Shown here piece by piece: positions 45,607 to 58,805 of a stretch of 64,000 nt of DNA. The notes under the pieces are model-generated. The model saw only the letters and a list, made by a program, of their open reading frames with translations. It ran no database searches and had not been told where the DNA came from. The translations under genes and the position numbers were made by a program. Source of the DNA: Alloteropsis semialata (taxonomy: Eukaryota; Streptophyta; Magnoliopsida; Poales; Poaceae). Where the stretch lies: contig CM014272.1 of assembly GCA_004135705.1 (NCBI GenBank), positions 70,025,084-70,089,083 on the forward strand, read 5' to 3'. Positions within the stretch are counted from its first letter, which is position 1; each line of letters begins with the position of its first letter.

Positions 45607-46187
45607 CGCCTCTTTCCTGGGTCTAGAGAGAGAGGGAGAAGGGGAGAGGGGAGAGAGAGAGAGAGAGTTGTGGATAGTTCGGGGAATCAAATGGTGAAGA
45701 GGAAGTGTTTTTTCTTATGCACTGCTGCTAATGCTGATTGTTAGGGTTTGATTCTGGATTGTATTGTGATTTTGGGCTTAATAATTCCAGGCCATCCATA
45801 CAGTAGTATTTTCTGATATACTTTGTATAACCTGTAGCGAAATAATAAGTAACATATAACTGCTTCAGCTCGCGCAAAAAAGAATTATAAACCTAGGAAA
45901 AAATGAAAAGTTTAATTTTCAAAATTAATCTAATCCAGAGGGGGCTATATTGTTCTTATTAGAGTGGTTGTTAATTGTTTATACAGTCTGGTTATATCTA
46001 CAAAGGTTGCTTCTAATTTGGAAAGTGACAATAGCAAAAACTTCTTGATCCGGTCTTGTGATGATAGAGTCGCCTCTATTTCAAAAACAAATGATAGTCG
46101 CCGGTTTTTCCAAGTACACGTGACACTGATGCGTCAAACTCGCTTTCATGTTGTCCTCTCTTATCCTCAAACAGTTTTCAGGATTTA
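45607..46187. other. MAEA-like gene leader with (CT)n tract; intergenic
   Basis: On the plus strand 45628-45667 is GA-rich (CT-rich in the gene's sense), as in many grass 5' UTRs. Beyond it the DNA is AT-rich without a frame. Confidence 0.5.
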
Positions 46188-46521
46188 GGCCCTGTTACAC
46201 TTTTCAAACTTCACTATTCATCGAAGAGAATCTTATATGCATGAAGTATTAAATGTGTGTTAATGACATAACCTATTCCATAACCCCCGGTAACTTTGCG
46301 AGACGAATCTAATGAGCCTAATTTGGCCATGATTAGACAACGTCGTGCTACAGTAAACAATCTCTAATGACAGATTAATTAGGCTTAATAGATTCGTGTC
46401 GCGATTTCCCGTTCATCCGTGTATTTAGTTTTATAATTAGATCATGTTTAGTCCTCCTAATTTTCGATTTAAAATTGCTACAGTAAATTTCGCAAACTTT
46501 CTTTTCTATCCAAACAGGCCC
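46188..46521. mobile_element. MITE of a widespread panicoid family
   Basis: The left end GGCCCTGTTACAC and right end CAAACAGGCCC are short inverted copies. The body has the characteristic phrases GCGAGACGAATCTAATGAGC, ATGATTAGACAACGTCGTGC and GATTAATTAGGCTTAATAGA that I know from a very common grass MITE. No coding capacity, 334 bp. Confidence 0.75.
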
Positions 46522-46561
46522 ATATCAAAAGCACAGTGCCTGTCTTCGTACAGCGGGCAGC

Positions 46562-46650
46562 GTTTCAATCGTTTATCTCAAAAAAAACTCAGAAAACATA
46601 TCAACATTTTAATCGTTTATCTCAAAAAAAAAAACTCAGCAAACATATCA
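46562..46650. repeat. Tandem pair, ~44-bp unit
   Basis: TTTCAATCGTTTATCTC, an A-run, ACTCAGAAAACATATCAA is repeated immediately as TTTTAATCGTTTATCTC, a longer A-run, ACTCAGCAAACATATCAA. It lies in the intergenic DNA downstream of the lipoamide dehydrogenase gene. Confidence 0.8.
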
Positions 46651-47190
46651 AGAGTAACGAAATATTTTCCCTGAAAGAATCATTAGACAAGCTGATTCTG
46701 AACTTTGTTAATGCTTGCTATGTGCAAGGCAGGCAGGAAGCATGCTACTCTTTAATGACCAATAGGTTTAGGGAAATAATGTTGACAATCACATCCATAG
46801 CCCATTCACGCAAAACATTTGAATCAAGAGTGAACTGGATGAGGAAACATAAACCCAGTGCAAAAGGGTATACCCCCATCATGTTATTCTTCTCCCAGGT
46901 ATCAACAGAAATGAACCTCTAGGCTATGGTGTGCAACCCACACCAGATTTCTGCAGATATCACTCTGGAGCTAACTACAGTTTTTGACACATTATTAGGT
47001 TGTAGGGCAAATGCAGCAGCAAGGAAGAGAAAAAAAATTAACAGCGTATACTATATTCTGCAGCAGAGGAGTCGATGCTTTCACCCAGGAAAAATGCGAT
47101 AAAGGTAGATGTTTCAAGACCACATCGATACAAAATTATTCCAAGATCTTGGGAAGTGTTTTGAGCTCTTCGTTGAAATCATATCTGGCA
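46651..47190. other. Intergenic and probable 3' UTR of lipoamide dehydrogenase
   Basis: No reading frame supported; the part next to 47191 is expected to be the 3' UTR of the minus-strand gene. Confidence 0.4.
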
Positions 47191-50100
47191 TCAGATGTGG
47201 ATTGCCTTCGTGTAGGTCTGAAGGCAAGCCTCCTTCAGGGCCTCGCTCACTGTGGGATGTGCGTGACATGTACGGGCAATGTCCTCACTCGATGCTCCAT
47301 ACTGAAGTGCAAGCACGGCCTCATGGATGATCTCACCAGCATTAGGGGCCATGATGTGCACACCAAGGACTCTGTCAGTTTCCTTCTCAGCCACCACCTT
47401 CACCAGCCCTTCAGCATCATCGATCGCCTTTGCACGGCTGTTTGCCATGAGAGGGAACTTCCCAACCTGGTAGGCAATTCCTGATTCCTTCACCTGTTCC
47501 TCTGTCTTGCCAACAGAGGCCACCTCAGGGTGCGTGTACACCACACCAGGTACAGTATCATAATCTACATGGCCCTCCTTTCCGGCAATGAACTCAACAC
47601 ATGCAACCCCATCTTCTTCTGCTTTGTGTGCAAGCATGGGTCCAGGAATCGCATCACCGATCGCATAGACCCCATTAACATTTGTCATAAAGCGTTTGTC
47701 GACAAGGATTCTTCCAACCTTGTCCATCTCGACACCGATGGTGTCCAACCCGAGACCAGCAGTGTATGGAGCTCTGCCAGCAGATACCAGCACAATGTCA
47801 GCATCAAGCACACTCTGCTCTCCACCAGCTGCAGGCTCCACAGTTAGCTTAACACCACTCCCAGAAGTATCAACCCCAACTACCTTTGTCTTGAGCATGA
47901 ACTTCATTTTTTGCTTCTCCAGCATACGCTGGAACTGCTTCCGAATCTCTCCATCCATTGATGGGACAATGTCTGGAGCAAATTCCACAACTGTAACCTC
48001 AGACCCTAGCCTGTTCCAGACGGAACCCATCTCTAAACCTATGTATCCAGCTCCAATAACCACCAACTTTTTTGGTATTTCTTGAAGGTCAAGAGCACCA
48101 GTAGATGATACAATCTTTTTCTCATCTATAGTAACTCCAGGGAGCGATTTCACATCTGAGCCAGTGGCGATGATTATGTTTTTTCCTTTAACGGTAGTGC
48201 TCCCGCCATCGATCAAGTCCACAGATACCTCAGAAGGGGAGACAAACTTCCCAAATCCTTTCACGTAATCAACTTTGTTCTTCTTGAACAGGCCTTCAAT
48301 ACCTTTTGTAAGACCAGCAACAGCCTTGTCTTTCTGCGCCAACATGGCAGGCAGATCTATTTCCAGATTAGAAAACTTCACACCATGGTGCGCAAAAGAA
48401 CTCTTTGCCTCATGGTACATGTGTGACGAATGAAGAAGAGCCTGGAATTTTGAAATGCATGAATTAGCATGTAAGTTGAGCAACAGAAATTTGACTCTTC
48501 TAGCTGCAATGAGGCACTGGGAAATACTGCTCAATCGCAATGAAGGTTACTGACTCCCATGATTGCGGAAATAAAATATACAGGAATTTGGTGGTGAATG
48601 GTGGTGTTATCACAAAGAAGCCCCAATACTTGCTACAGCCAGCCAAAATGTGTGCCTATATTTTTTACGTTTGCAGGGTGTTACACATGCCAATGCAAAC
48701 AAATTAGCCAAGTCGTTAAACTGTAATTCAGCAAAGTTTGCAGCATCATGTTTTCAAGCAACCACCTCTAAGAATACTTACGGACTTACTTAAATGTTTT
48801 CACCAGATTTACCAATTTCAGATGTGTGAGTGCAAATATGAAACACGAGAAAACACACCAGAAATGTATAGAGTTAATAAAATAAACAGGAATGCTGAGC
48901 TAAATCAAACTTCAAAAAGTAGCTTGAGCGAAAATTTATTCCCATCACAGAGAAAGCTAGAAGAATAACAAAGTATCATATGAGAAACAAAAAGCACAAA
49001 GCTTCAAGGACTCAAGGTGCTTCAATTCGGTATCTAGCTTCACCTCTGAGAAACTGTAAACTGCAGTTGGCATTTTCATTTCCCACCCAATAAGTAGAGG
49101 GGTTGGTGTTTTATTGGATAAACGCAATAGCACTGAAAACCAACTATTGAGGGTGATGATTCGACTTAGGTTCAGTTGGACACACAAAAAAATAAAAGAA
49201 TAGAAAACTTCAATATTTGTACTAGATCAGGTCAGCTGAAGCAACTTTAATTGCCTGACTCTCGGGTAACGAAACAAATATCTATTGACAAACCTTCCAC
49301 CTACGTGCTTAATGGGAACCATCCACAAACAAACTAGAGCTAGAGCATTAGACAAAGGAAAATATACTTAAGAAGCACAGTAACAGTGTAACTGTAGAAT
49401 AAACTCCAAAATAACTGAACTCAAATTACTTGTAGGACATTAGCATATGAAAAATCCATTCCCCCATCTATGACCAAGTCAAGCCAACAATATATAGTTG
49501 CAAACAACTGGAGTTGTCACCCAACAATTGCATTCAAGACATCTAAGGCGGCTCAGTGGAGATTCGACTTTGCTCCGCAAAATCCGGCAATGCAGCGCAA
49601 CGGTCCCTCATCCAGTACTCTGTTCGTTTTGTGGGTCCAGCAAGAAGAGCTAGAAAAAATCAGAACTGCCCACGTTCACGTCTCTCTACTGCCCACTGTG
49701 ACTCATAACTGCGTGAAAAAATATTTTACTAGCTTGTGCAGGTCTCGGTTCGCATGTTAGACTGAGTTCGATTTTTCTAGAGTTTAATTGTCATCCGGTC
49801 CTCGAAATGTAAAGTGAACTGTGGCGAGACACGGTTCAATTTTGCATAACACTTGAGGTGGCCTAAAGGCTCCACAACTTTCCCCTTTGCTACAAAAGCT
49901 ACTCAGATTCTGATCCACAGACAAAAGTTCTACTTCTAAGTTCTAATAACACATTTACTCTCTGTTAACATTTCAATCACACGGCATATTACCTATTACA
50001 AATTGATCTCGAAAGAAGGCATCATGTCACAACCACAAATTGAAGGGAGAAGTCACAAAAAAATTTTGAAGGGCGAGAAGTCACAAAATTACACCATGGT

Positions 50101-50726
50101 CAACGCATCTCTGCAGTCGATTCTGCAATCCACCAGCAAACAGCACAGGTAACCTCACCAGCAAGGCCCCGAACGCACAAGCAACACAGCAACTGTGGCC
50201 AAGAAAACAATCCAAATCAAACATCTCTCGATGAAACTAACCACTACGAAGGACGAACCAAGCACAGCATTCAAATAAAACATAAAATTGTCTCCCACAA
50301 AGCCGGCTAAATTAAAGCGACAACCAGCAAATGCAAACCCTAGCGCCTAAATCGACGCACGCGCGAGCATGGATCTAGAAGCTTCGAGCATCACAAGCGC
50401 AACAGTTATGCGCCCACCCACCAACCAGATCGCGCGTGGAGAAGGGAACGGGATGAGGAGGGCAGTAGTACCTTGGAGGGGATGCAGCCGACGTTGAGGC
50501 AGGTGCCTCCGAGGGTGCCCCTCTTCTCGATGCAGGTGGTCTTGAGCCCCATCTGCGCTGCCTTGATCGCAGCCACGTACCCGCCTGGCCCGCCGCCGAC
50601 GACCACCACGTCGCTCTCCTCCCCCGAAGCCGCGTACGCCCTGAGCGCCGACACCCAGGCCGCCGCCTGCGGCCGCCGCAGCAGCGCATCCGCCGCCCGC
50701 CTCCTCGCCAGGCTCGCCATCGCCAT
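47191..50726 (-). CDS. LPD: Dihydrolipoyl dehydrogenase, mitochondrial (E3 / glycine cleavage L-protein)
   Basis: Reoxidises dihydrolipoamide with NAD+ in mitochondrial pyruvate dehydrogenase, 2-oxoglutarate dehydrogenase, branched-chain complexes and glycine decarboxylase. Two coding exons: 50726-50472 (85 residues) and 48441-47191 (416 residues plus stop), split by a phase-0 intron of about 2 kb; 501 residues total. The N-terminus is Arg/Ala-rich without acids (MAMASLARRRAADALLRR), as for a mitochondrial presequence. FAD motif VVVGGGPGGYVAA (about 41-53); redox disulfide GTCLNVGC with Cys76 and Cys81; NAD motif VIGAGYIGLEMGSVW; second FAD motif YAIGDAIPG; C-terminal HAHPTVSEALKE with the catalytic His/Glu. 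All key residues are present. The downstream large exon is typical of plant mitochondrial LPD genes. Confidence 0.98.
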
Positions 50727-52580
50727 CTCGCGGCCTCCTCGCTTCGATTTTTTTTTTTTCGTTCGCTGGTTATTACGCTGTCTCGTTTGCTTCTGAACTT
50801 TTGCGCAAGAAAGAAGGGGGCAGACCTGTAAATACGAGTCAAACGGAAGATTAGAGAATGGAAATAGAATACACGTGGCACACTGGGAATATGGTCATTT
50901 CTGGTTAAAATCTCTCTAAAACAACGTATTGCGAGCGGACGTGTATGTTTGATTTGATCAAGCGAATTCGATTTGATCTATTGGATCAAAAATTCACGTG
51001 TATATATTTAAATAATATCAATTTTTTAAATTTGATAATACATTGTGAGTTTCTGACGCACAATAAATCGTGCGAGCATTTGCACTCCATGTAACATAGA
51101 GCTTGCTAGCACCCTAACAATTTTCCCTTAGAAGTACCATAGTTGTATTTTCTCTCTTTTTTTCTACAGGTGACGGATGCATTTTATTGATGGACTCGTC
51201 AAAGTTGCCTCGCTATTAATAGCAGCGTCCCCAGCCAGCGAAAGAACAATCATCCATAAAAGTTGAGTAGAAATGAATATTTTCACCACGTAGAACCTAA
51301 CCAACAGAATTAAATCAGATATGGCATGAAATGATTATGTAAACATAAATATCACACCCCATGCCGCTGTGAATCGTTGATGGGACGAAATGACCGAACC
51401 AAGCACGGTCATAATGTTTTATGTTTACCCAAGTCAATTATATAATAATGTTCTTGTCCATAACAATGGACCCAAAACAAGCATGGAGAAATGATTCCAT
51501 CCTAACGCTTTTATATTTTGAATGGCTTGATCTATATTTATTACAACTTCTCTTTTATCTCTCTATTTTACTTTCTTCTTTATTAATACAAAATCGAACA
51601 TGATATTTTAATTTAAATGTGGGACACAGTAGAATTCTATCATGTACATATTTTTTGTGAGTGTATATGCATGTATGCACCGCTATTAAATGTTATGTCT
51701 TAAGAATTGGAAATATTTGCACTAAATTATACAGATCCTACATTTGTCTAGCTCCATTACTATAAACAAGTGGTAAAATGTGAGTCAATAAGTGATCAAC
51801 TCAAAGTAATATTACTAACCTCCAAAATCCAAAAGAACTAAAAAATAGCATAATTTAAGTGGGGGCATGTGCCCCTTGCTTACCATTACTTATGTATATC
51901 ATTAATGCCAATTATCTGCAATTGATGATATCTTTTCTGGAGTATGGTCATGAATCAATGCCACTGTCTTGATGGTTAGTGCAAGAATAGTGCAATAATG
52001 TAAACATATCATAGCACATATAAGAGCATGTCATTGGAGAGGGTACGAATAACCTCACTATTGTTCATATAGTGGCTCGTGAAATGACACATGCATATTT
52101 CAAAGAGTAAACACCGAACATGCGTGCCAAGGAATAGTTGCTTTGGATATTTGGCACCCACGCTTGCTCTGAAACAGTGAATGACTCTACAATGCAATTT
52201 ACCAAAAGTGGTCTGCAAGAGCTCAGTGTGAATAGTTTGTCTTGTTCCATTTCACATGAAAAACAAGAAGAGCTTCATGTATTCCTCCATTTAACATTGT
52301 TTCTAGACTAAGTTAACCTTGCGCAACTATTAGTTTTTTTAAATGAGAAGCCACAATTTTATGGTCCCATTTATAAAATTACAAACAATTTTATGAATTC
52401 TGAAAGTTCTACAAAAGGTCACTAGAAGATCGAAGGCATTTTTAACGAATGAAACGTTCACGCTTCGATGCCACCCACCACCAATTATAAATGTTTCAAA
52501 TTTCTTTAAGAAAAAAAAAGCTCTCCCCTCCGAAGTGGGGGTGTTCGCCCGGAGTTCACTGATCCCTCCACATGGCATCT
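50727..52580. other. Divergent intergenic region between LPD and the YTH gene
   Basis: About 1.9 kb separate the two divergently transcribed genes. LPD leader DNA (T/C-run and GC-rich, about 50727-50880) is at the left. The rest is AT-rich with no supported frame; a TTTTTAAATGAGAAGCC phrase near 52331 may be a retroelement scar. Confidence 0.4.
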
Positions 52581-52599
52581 CCTTTCCAACTGACAGCCG

Positions 52600-52863
52600 G
52601 TCCCACTAATTTAACCCCGCATGTCAGAGAGAAATGCATCGCGCACCGACCAAGCGCGCACGCAACCGCACCGCACCGCACGCACCCTGTCTCGATCGGC
52701 CGCATCCTCTAGAACCCCTCTTCTCCCCCTCCCTTTCCTTTCCCGCTTTTTGCCTCCCCCTCTCCTCGCCACCTCCGCCTCGCCCCTCTCCCGGTCCCGG
52801 CTAGGGTTTCGGCCGCGGGCGACGAGGAGCGGGAGGACCCGATCACGCCGCCGCTCCGTGCAG
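52600..52863 (+). other. Probable 5' UTR exon of the YTH gene
   Basis: A GC/CT-rich block ends CCGTGCAG followed by GTGAGCTC, a strong splice donor at 52863/52864. The next acceptor is GTCCCCAG at 53768, so a 905-base 5' UTR intron precedes the coding start at 53783. The transcription start is not resolved. Confidence 0.6.
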
Positions 52864-53782
52864 GTGAGCTCTCCGCCTCCTTCGCCGCGCAAGCCGATCC
52901 TCTGGTACGGGGCTGTTCGCGGGGTTTGGTGCTGGTTACTTGGGGGTCGGCGGGGTTTTCCGCTTCGGGGTTTTGGGTGCGCGTCTGGTTCCGCGAAGGC
53001 GCGCCTGTGGTTCGTGGACCGCAGGGCTCGGGTTCTGTGGCGATTGCGTCGAATCTGTGTAGTGTGGTAGGGTTCCGTACTTCGGTATGGGGGTTTGGGG
53101 TTGGGGTTTGGTTTTTTTTTGGTGGTCTTTGCTGCTGAAATGGAGGTGCATTGCTGATGATCGGAGTGTTTGCGCCTTGTATCGCAGTCTTAATCGACCG
53201 CGTAGGGATAGGCAAGTGGTTCGGCTACGAATTTGTGAAAAAAAAATGGTTTCCTTGATGACTGATCGCCCACAGATTCTTTGTTTGGTGTTCTCGGAGA
53301 AGCACCAGTAGTTATGCTTATGCCCTTTGTCGTGCTGCTGGAGTTGGTCTAGGTTTTGGTCACATGTTGTGCTTTCACTGGCTTGCCTGTTTGGGTTGGA
53401 AATGGAGATATGGAATAGAGATAATCTGGTTGTTTTACTAGTTCATACTCTGTTTCTGTCGCATTTCTGAGGGGATGCATTAGAATTCCCGTTACCCCTT
53501 AGTGTATGATACCGTGCTTCAGTTTGATGTTTGGTTGTTGGTCCAATCCTTGTGCTGCTTGGCCCCAAGATTTCCCATAATTGTAATTGGAGAACATTAG
53601 GGGATCATTGGATAATTTAAAACAGGGTCAATAGTTCATTGTGGGTGTCCTAATTGTTGGTTCAGTGTATTGCTTTTTATACGCTTGCATGTTGCTCGCT
53701 GCAATGCTAAACTGATCATATTCTGCTTCTCAGTTGTGGCTTACATCAGTGCCCTTTTTTGTCCCCAGAGTGACTGCATTCT

Positions 53783-56700
53783 ATGGATCTTCAGGAGCAT
53801 CATGAGCTCATATTTGGAGAGGAGTTCTGCTTTCCTGCCACCACAACTTACTATCCACCTCTTTATGCCCCAACTGGTATGCCACGGTCTTGATGCTGTC
53901 TTCATTAAGTGATGTATGTTGCTGGTGGAGTTCGATTACTCACTGTGTTACCTACATGTAATGAATCTTATGAGTGCAGGAATTAATGTGCCTACCCAGC
54001 TGTATCAACACCAGGCAATCTCAAGATGTGACAACCGAGCTCCAAATTACATGGTTTGTTCCATAGTGCAATTTTCTTTCTTGATTCTTGGTGTTTTGTA
54101 TTGTTCAAATTTTAATCAGGTTGCCCTGATCCTTAAACAGGGCCACAAGGCACAAGGCACATCATGCATGTATTATGTTGTCCCTGAATATGGGATCGCT
54201 CACTCCCCCCCTGAACCTCACCCTTTGCACCCTTGTGCCATAAGCGATGGTAGGTTTGTCAGAACCCAAGAATATCGCGCTGAAACTGTGGAGCACACAT
54301 ACCATCAACCAGTTCCTACACCCCACTATGCTGCCCTTCCATCAGCTGCAGACTGGACCCCAGCTACCACCACTCAATCTCTTGCATACATCAATGGCTT
54401 GTTTGTCCCAGGTGGACTTCAGCAAACTGTAGCTGTTGCCTCCGAAAGGGGTGTTGCATGGAATCAATCTGTACAACAAGCTACTATTCCTTCAATGGAA
54501 TTTCAAGGCCATACTTTGCTACCAAAGAAACAATCACGTAGTCCAGCTCCATGGAAGCGGCAAAACTCTAGTGGGGCCATGGTGCCAGCTAGACTTCCTC
54601 GTGCTCGACGGGTATGTTGCTGTCCTCACCACGAACTCGTTAATGCTCTTTTATGCCACTGTTGCATCCAAACAGCTTGATCCTAAACTTCAATGCCTGT
54701 AGTTCTTTCTACTTTACAAAGTTATCTTCTTTTCCCTTTTATTGGTAGATTGAACCGTGGAATTACTAGAATGGATGATTAAAGAATATATATTGTTGCT
54801 GAACTAAAATTAGTGGGATTTTCATTTATGATGGCATATGAAGAACTACACTAAAGCCCAGTAACTACTGGTTGCACATATTCTTATTAATCCTTTCGAC
54901 ATGCCATGTCAATATGTCATGACTTTGTGCTTTCTCACTGCTGCAGTTTTCATGTATAATACACTTGTTTCTTGTTATGACATTGTGCTGTGGTGACATG
55001 AGCCAATGGGCAACCTGCTGGGCTGGATTGTTCTTTTAAGTTTTTATAATGGTGGCAGTGAGCATGGCTTCCTGGGATTAAATTTTTGAGGCCTCAAGGC
55101 TTAACCTTGCGTGTTCTTGTCCTTTTCTCTTTTTTTTTCTTTCTCCTATATACTAATATCAACTCAGCAGAGTTCCTGCCGTTCTTTAGGTTAAAAAACT
55201 TATTTTATGTATCCTGTTGACATATCTCTTGACTATGATTAGGCATCACAGCAGTCTCCGCAAGTAGCAGTTCCTTCTGTCCGGTCTTCACTGCAGACTA
55301 ATCTGTCATACAACAATGAAGTTTCAAATGTTGGATCTGACCTTTGGAAGATGTCAACTGAGAGATCCCAACCATATGCAAGAACCAGCAGCTATGCTAA
55401 TCGAAGGTTGAGTTCCGTGAGTCAGCAGAACATAAGTAAAGCAAAAATGCCAATAGGTTCGATGTCCGCAGAAATGATTGTAAAATCCTATACGTCAAGG
55501 CTCCTAATTGGCAATCCAGAGGGTAAAATAATCATCAGGGCAGATCAATATAACAGAGATGATTTCCAGGTGGTGTATCCAAATGCAAAATTCTTTGTTA
55601 TAAAGTCCTTTAATGAGGCAGACATTCACAAATCTATCAAGTATGGTGTGTGGTCAACTTCCTATGTTGGAAACCAGAAGCTGGATACTGCATTCAGAGA
55701 GGCTCAAACTATAGCTGCAAATAGTTCTACCTTTTGCCCAGTTTTCCTGTTCTTTTCGGTGAGTTGATGTTAATCTAAGGTGTTTGACCTCTTTCATTTG
55801 ATTCCATTGAACTTGAATTATTGGGTCCAATGTTATGGTGTAACAGGTCAACGCAAGTTACCATTTCTGTGGAGTTGCTGAGATGGTTGGCCCTGTCGAC
55901 TACCAAAATGACATGGACTTTTGGTGCAAGGAGAAATGGATTGGCAGCTTTCCTGTAAAATGGCACATCATAAAAAACGTACACAACTCCACCTTCCGAA
56001 GTATCTTGCTGCAGAACAATGAAGATAAGCCTGTGACCAGTAGCAGAGATACTCAAGAGGTAAGCTCTCTTTCATCCTTCACTATTTTTTCTTCAGTCAG
56101 AACTCATTTGCTAGGATTGACGTTTCACTGTTTATGCTTGTTTCAAAGGGAAAAAAAAAACTGTCTATGCTCAGTTCTCTGTTTTAGTGTTTGGTGTGGA
56201 CACTGCATATTGTTTTCACATAAAATGGGGCACATAAATATACAATACTAGCAAGTTTTGTTTCTTTGGATGAAGTTGGCATGGAAAAAGGTTTTGTACA
56301 TTTAGCAGTTTTCTTTTTTTTTGCAACTTTGACAATGTTATACCTTGATCTGCTGTTTATGTTGGGTCTCATCTGTGTTCCATTTGCAGATACACTACAC
56401 TCCTGGAACAACTATGCTTGAACTCTTCAAATATACCAGAGCAGAGGGATGTGTACTCGATGACTTCATGGTGCATGAGGAGGAGGAAGCGAGGAATAGA
56501 CAACTCCGGAGGTTTAAGCTGCGCCAGAGTGCTCCGCATTTTATACCTGCATGGCGTGGCCCTCGTACCTTCGGACCTGTGCTGCCCAAATCTGACAGCG
56601 TGCTGATGGACAGAATTGTTAGTGAGACAAACACTCTGACTGGCAAGCTACAGAATCTCAACTTGGATAGGCACCAGGGTTCGTCGCAAGAATTTGGGAA

Positions 56701-57151
56701 CCTGACTAGTGAAGCTTCCATCAGAAATACACAGAAAGAAAGTCATTGCTACGGAAACCAGGGTCATGAGAATCCTGTGAAGGCTATACCATCTTCAATT
56801 CCAACATACAAACCCATGGCTTCAGACAGGAAATCTGCTTCCGATGGAGAACAACGATGCTGCAAGAAGGTTGAGATCACCTCAACTGGAAAACCACAAC
56901 CAGAAACTGTTGCTAGCATCTCATCGAAAGCACCACCTAAGAAGCATCGAAAAGAAGGTAAAAATACCTTGGTGCACAGTGCATCAGGAGCTCAAGAGAT
57001 GACTTGTGAAGAACAGAAGATGGTTGGGAAGCCCTGTTCACCTGTGCTCGATTCAACGTCAAGTAAAGCCTGCTCAAAGTCCCTGACTGGTGTTGTTACC
57101 ATTGGATCAATGCTTATCCCGATTACGACGTCCAATTTGTTGAACAAATAG
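53783..57151 (+). CDS. YTH-domain m6A reader (ECT family)
   Basis: Binds N6-methyladenosine in mRNA and affects its fate in the cytoplasm. Coding exons: 53783-53876, 53980-54053, 54120-54611, 55243-55758, 55847-56059, 56390-57151; borders GT-AG, phases agree, 716 residues. The N-terminus (MDLQEHHELIFGEEF) and a Tyr/Pro/Gln-rich disordered region (to about 300) precede the YTH domain (about 302-440), recognised by SYTSRLLIGNPEGKIIIR, YGVWSTSYVGNQKLD and DFWCKEKWIGSFPVKWHI. The aromatic cage is intact: Trp357, Trp418, Trp423. A long Lys/Ser-rich C-terminal tail of about 240 residues follows, without a known domain. The exon 4 acceptor has an in-frame alternative 21 bases downstream (after CTTAAACAG). 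The ATG at 53783 follows the UTR intron by 15 bases. Only plus-strand gene of the cluster; I cannot say which ECT member. Confidence 0.92.
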
Positions 57152-58763
57152 CATTTCTGTTAATCCGCTCGAATCAAGGTATCGCTTGTAGATAGAACGG
57201 TTCTTCTTCAGACCTTGTGGGTTCGTGATAACTACGGAGTTAGCGGTCTTCAGTTTAATCTTGGTAAACTAGGAATCACTTCTCTGAGGATCTGGAGGGT
57301 CCAGGTTTTCATTTAACCTTTTTCAGCATGGTTCGTCCTTATGAATCTGAAGTTACCCTGAACCTTTTAGTTACCCTAGTATCTGAAAAAGAAAAAACAC
57401 AAGATGTGATGATCTTGCTATGTTGGTGTATTTTGTTTGTTCGAATGGTTTGCTGTCTGCCGACTGCCAAGTGTCTCATTTTTTTTCCGGTTTTGCCCTC
57501 CCCTTCAGAATCTGGAAACGGCTGGTATCTAAGTTCTGAATTGAAATTCTTGGGAAATTTCCATGGATCCGTCAGCAAGACTAGGTTGCCCCTGGATTAC
57601 GGCAACACCTGTTATACAAGTAACGTCACCTGTTACGATTGATTTGATGTGGATAGGTTGAAAAAAAATCAATAACATCGTCAGTTCAGACGACGATATA
57701 CTGCAGGCGTCGGTTTTCAGCAGCAGTCACAACTGGACGATAGCAAATTTTATTAGGAGCTACAGATTGGAACGCCGTTTCTTCCTGGGCCGATTCCCTG
57801 ACGCCGTCGGCAGATAACATTTCCACTAGAAAACACAGGGCGCGGCGTTGCCGCGCCATCCTTGAGCTGGCCATGGGGTGCAAATGATTATATTTAATTG
57901 TTGCCCATGTTTTCTAATTTGGACATTGATAACCATGTAAATGGGTGTCTAAACTGGACTATGGGAAAAATAACCATAATTGAACTTAAATTCAAAGTCG
58001 ACATAAAACACATCATGATATATGAGGTAACATTAGTCACACACTTACACAGGACAGCTCTACTCAAGATGTACCATCTGTTTTTCGATTATGAGGTCAG
58101 TAGAATTCCACAATATGATGTGCGCTACTTATCTCTACATTATGAGAGCCGGGTCTTTCCGCGGCCGGGTAAACAAAAGAAATTCTCAAGCTGGATGATG
58201 TAATGTATTTTGAGATATCAACATTCTTCTCCATTAATTTGTAGCAATACATGTTTCACGTAATGTGCTTGAACCTTCCCATGAATTTATCAAAGAAAAT
58301 TATTGCAGAATGGGGAAAGAAAAATTAAAACCAGAATGTTGGATCAAGAATTTAGAAGATATAAGAACTTTACAAATGCTATAGGTCGAACTATGAGATA
58401 TGAATTGATTGTTGCACAGCATTCAGATTCCAGTAATAATGTATGTATCCATTCATATATCAAAAAAGATAAGTAAAAAAATATCTTACAATACTTGAGG
58501 TCAAATGCAATGGAAGGAGTATGCAAGGATGATCTGTTTTGCTTGTACCCAAAACGGAATCAGGGGATTAAATAGCTGGCTCAGTTATTTTCAAATCAAT
58601 AGGTGGCTTAATTAGGAGCCTGTTCAGCCTATGGAGCCGAGCCGATGGAGACTACCAGCCGGAGCCTACGCGTGGGACATGGTTGATTGGTGGACTCCAG
58701 TCTGGCTCGGTCCTGGTCCGGCTACAGAATACCCTATTCTGTGGCCGGCTACAGATAATAGGT

Positions 58764-58764
<1 letters not shown>
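57152..58764. other. YTH 3' UTR, then no gene seen
   Basis: The first few hundred bases are the likely 3' UTR of the YTH gene. Beyond it no frame is supported. The block 58610-58750 (GGAGCCTGTTCAGCCTATGG, then GC-rich phrases) looks like one end of a small TIR element whose partner I did not find. Confidence 0.4.

Positions 58765-58805
<41 letters not shown>
58765..58805. repeat. (CT)n(AT)n microsatellite
   Basis: About 9 copies of CT pass directly into about 12 copies of AT (to 58805); a compound dinucleotide repeat, likely length-variable. Confidence 0.95.

Noticed and set aside
50473..50796. Plus-strand 107-residue frame over LPD exon 1
   Set aside because: Antisense shadow of the lipoamide dehydrogenase presequence and FAD-binding region.
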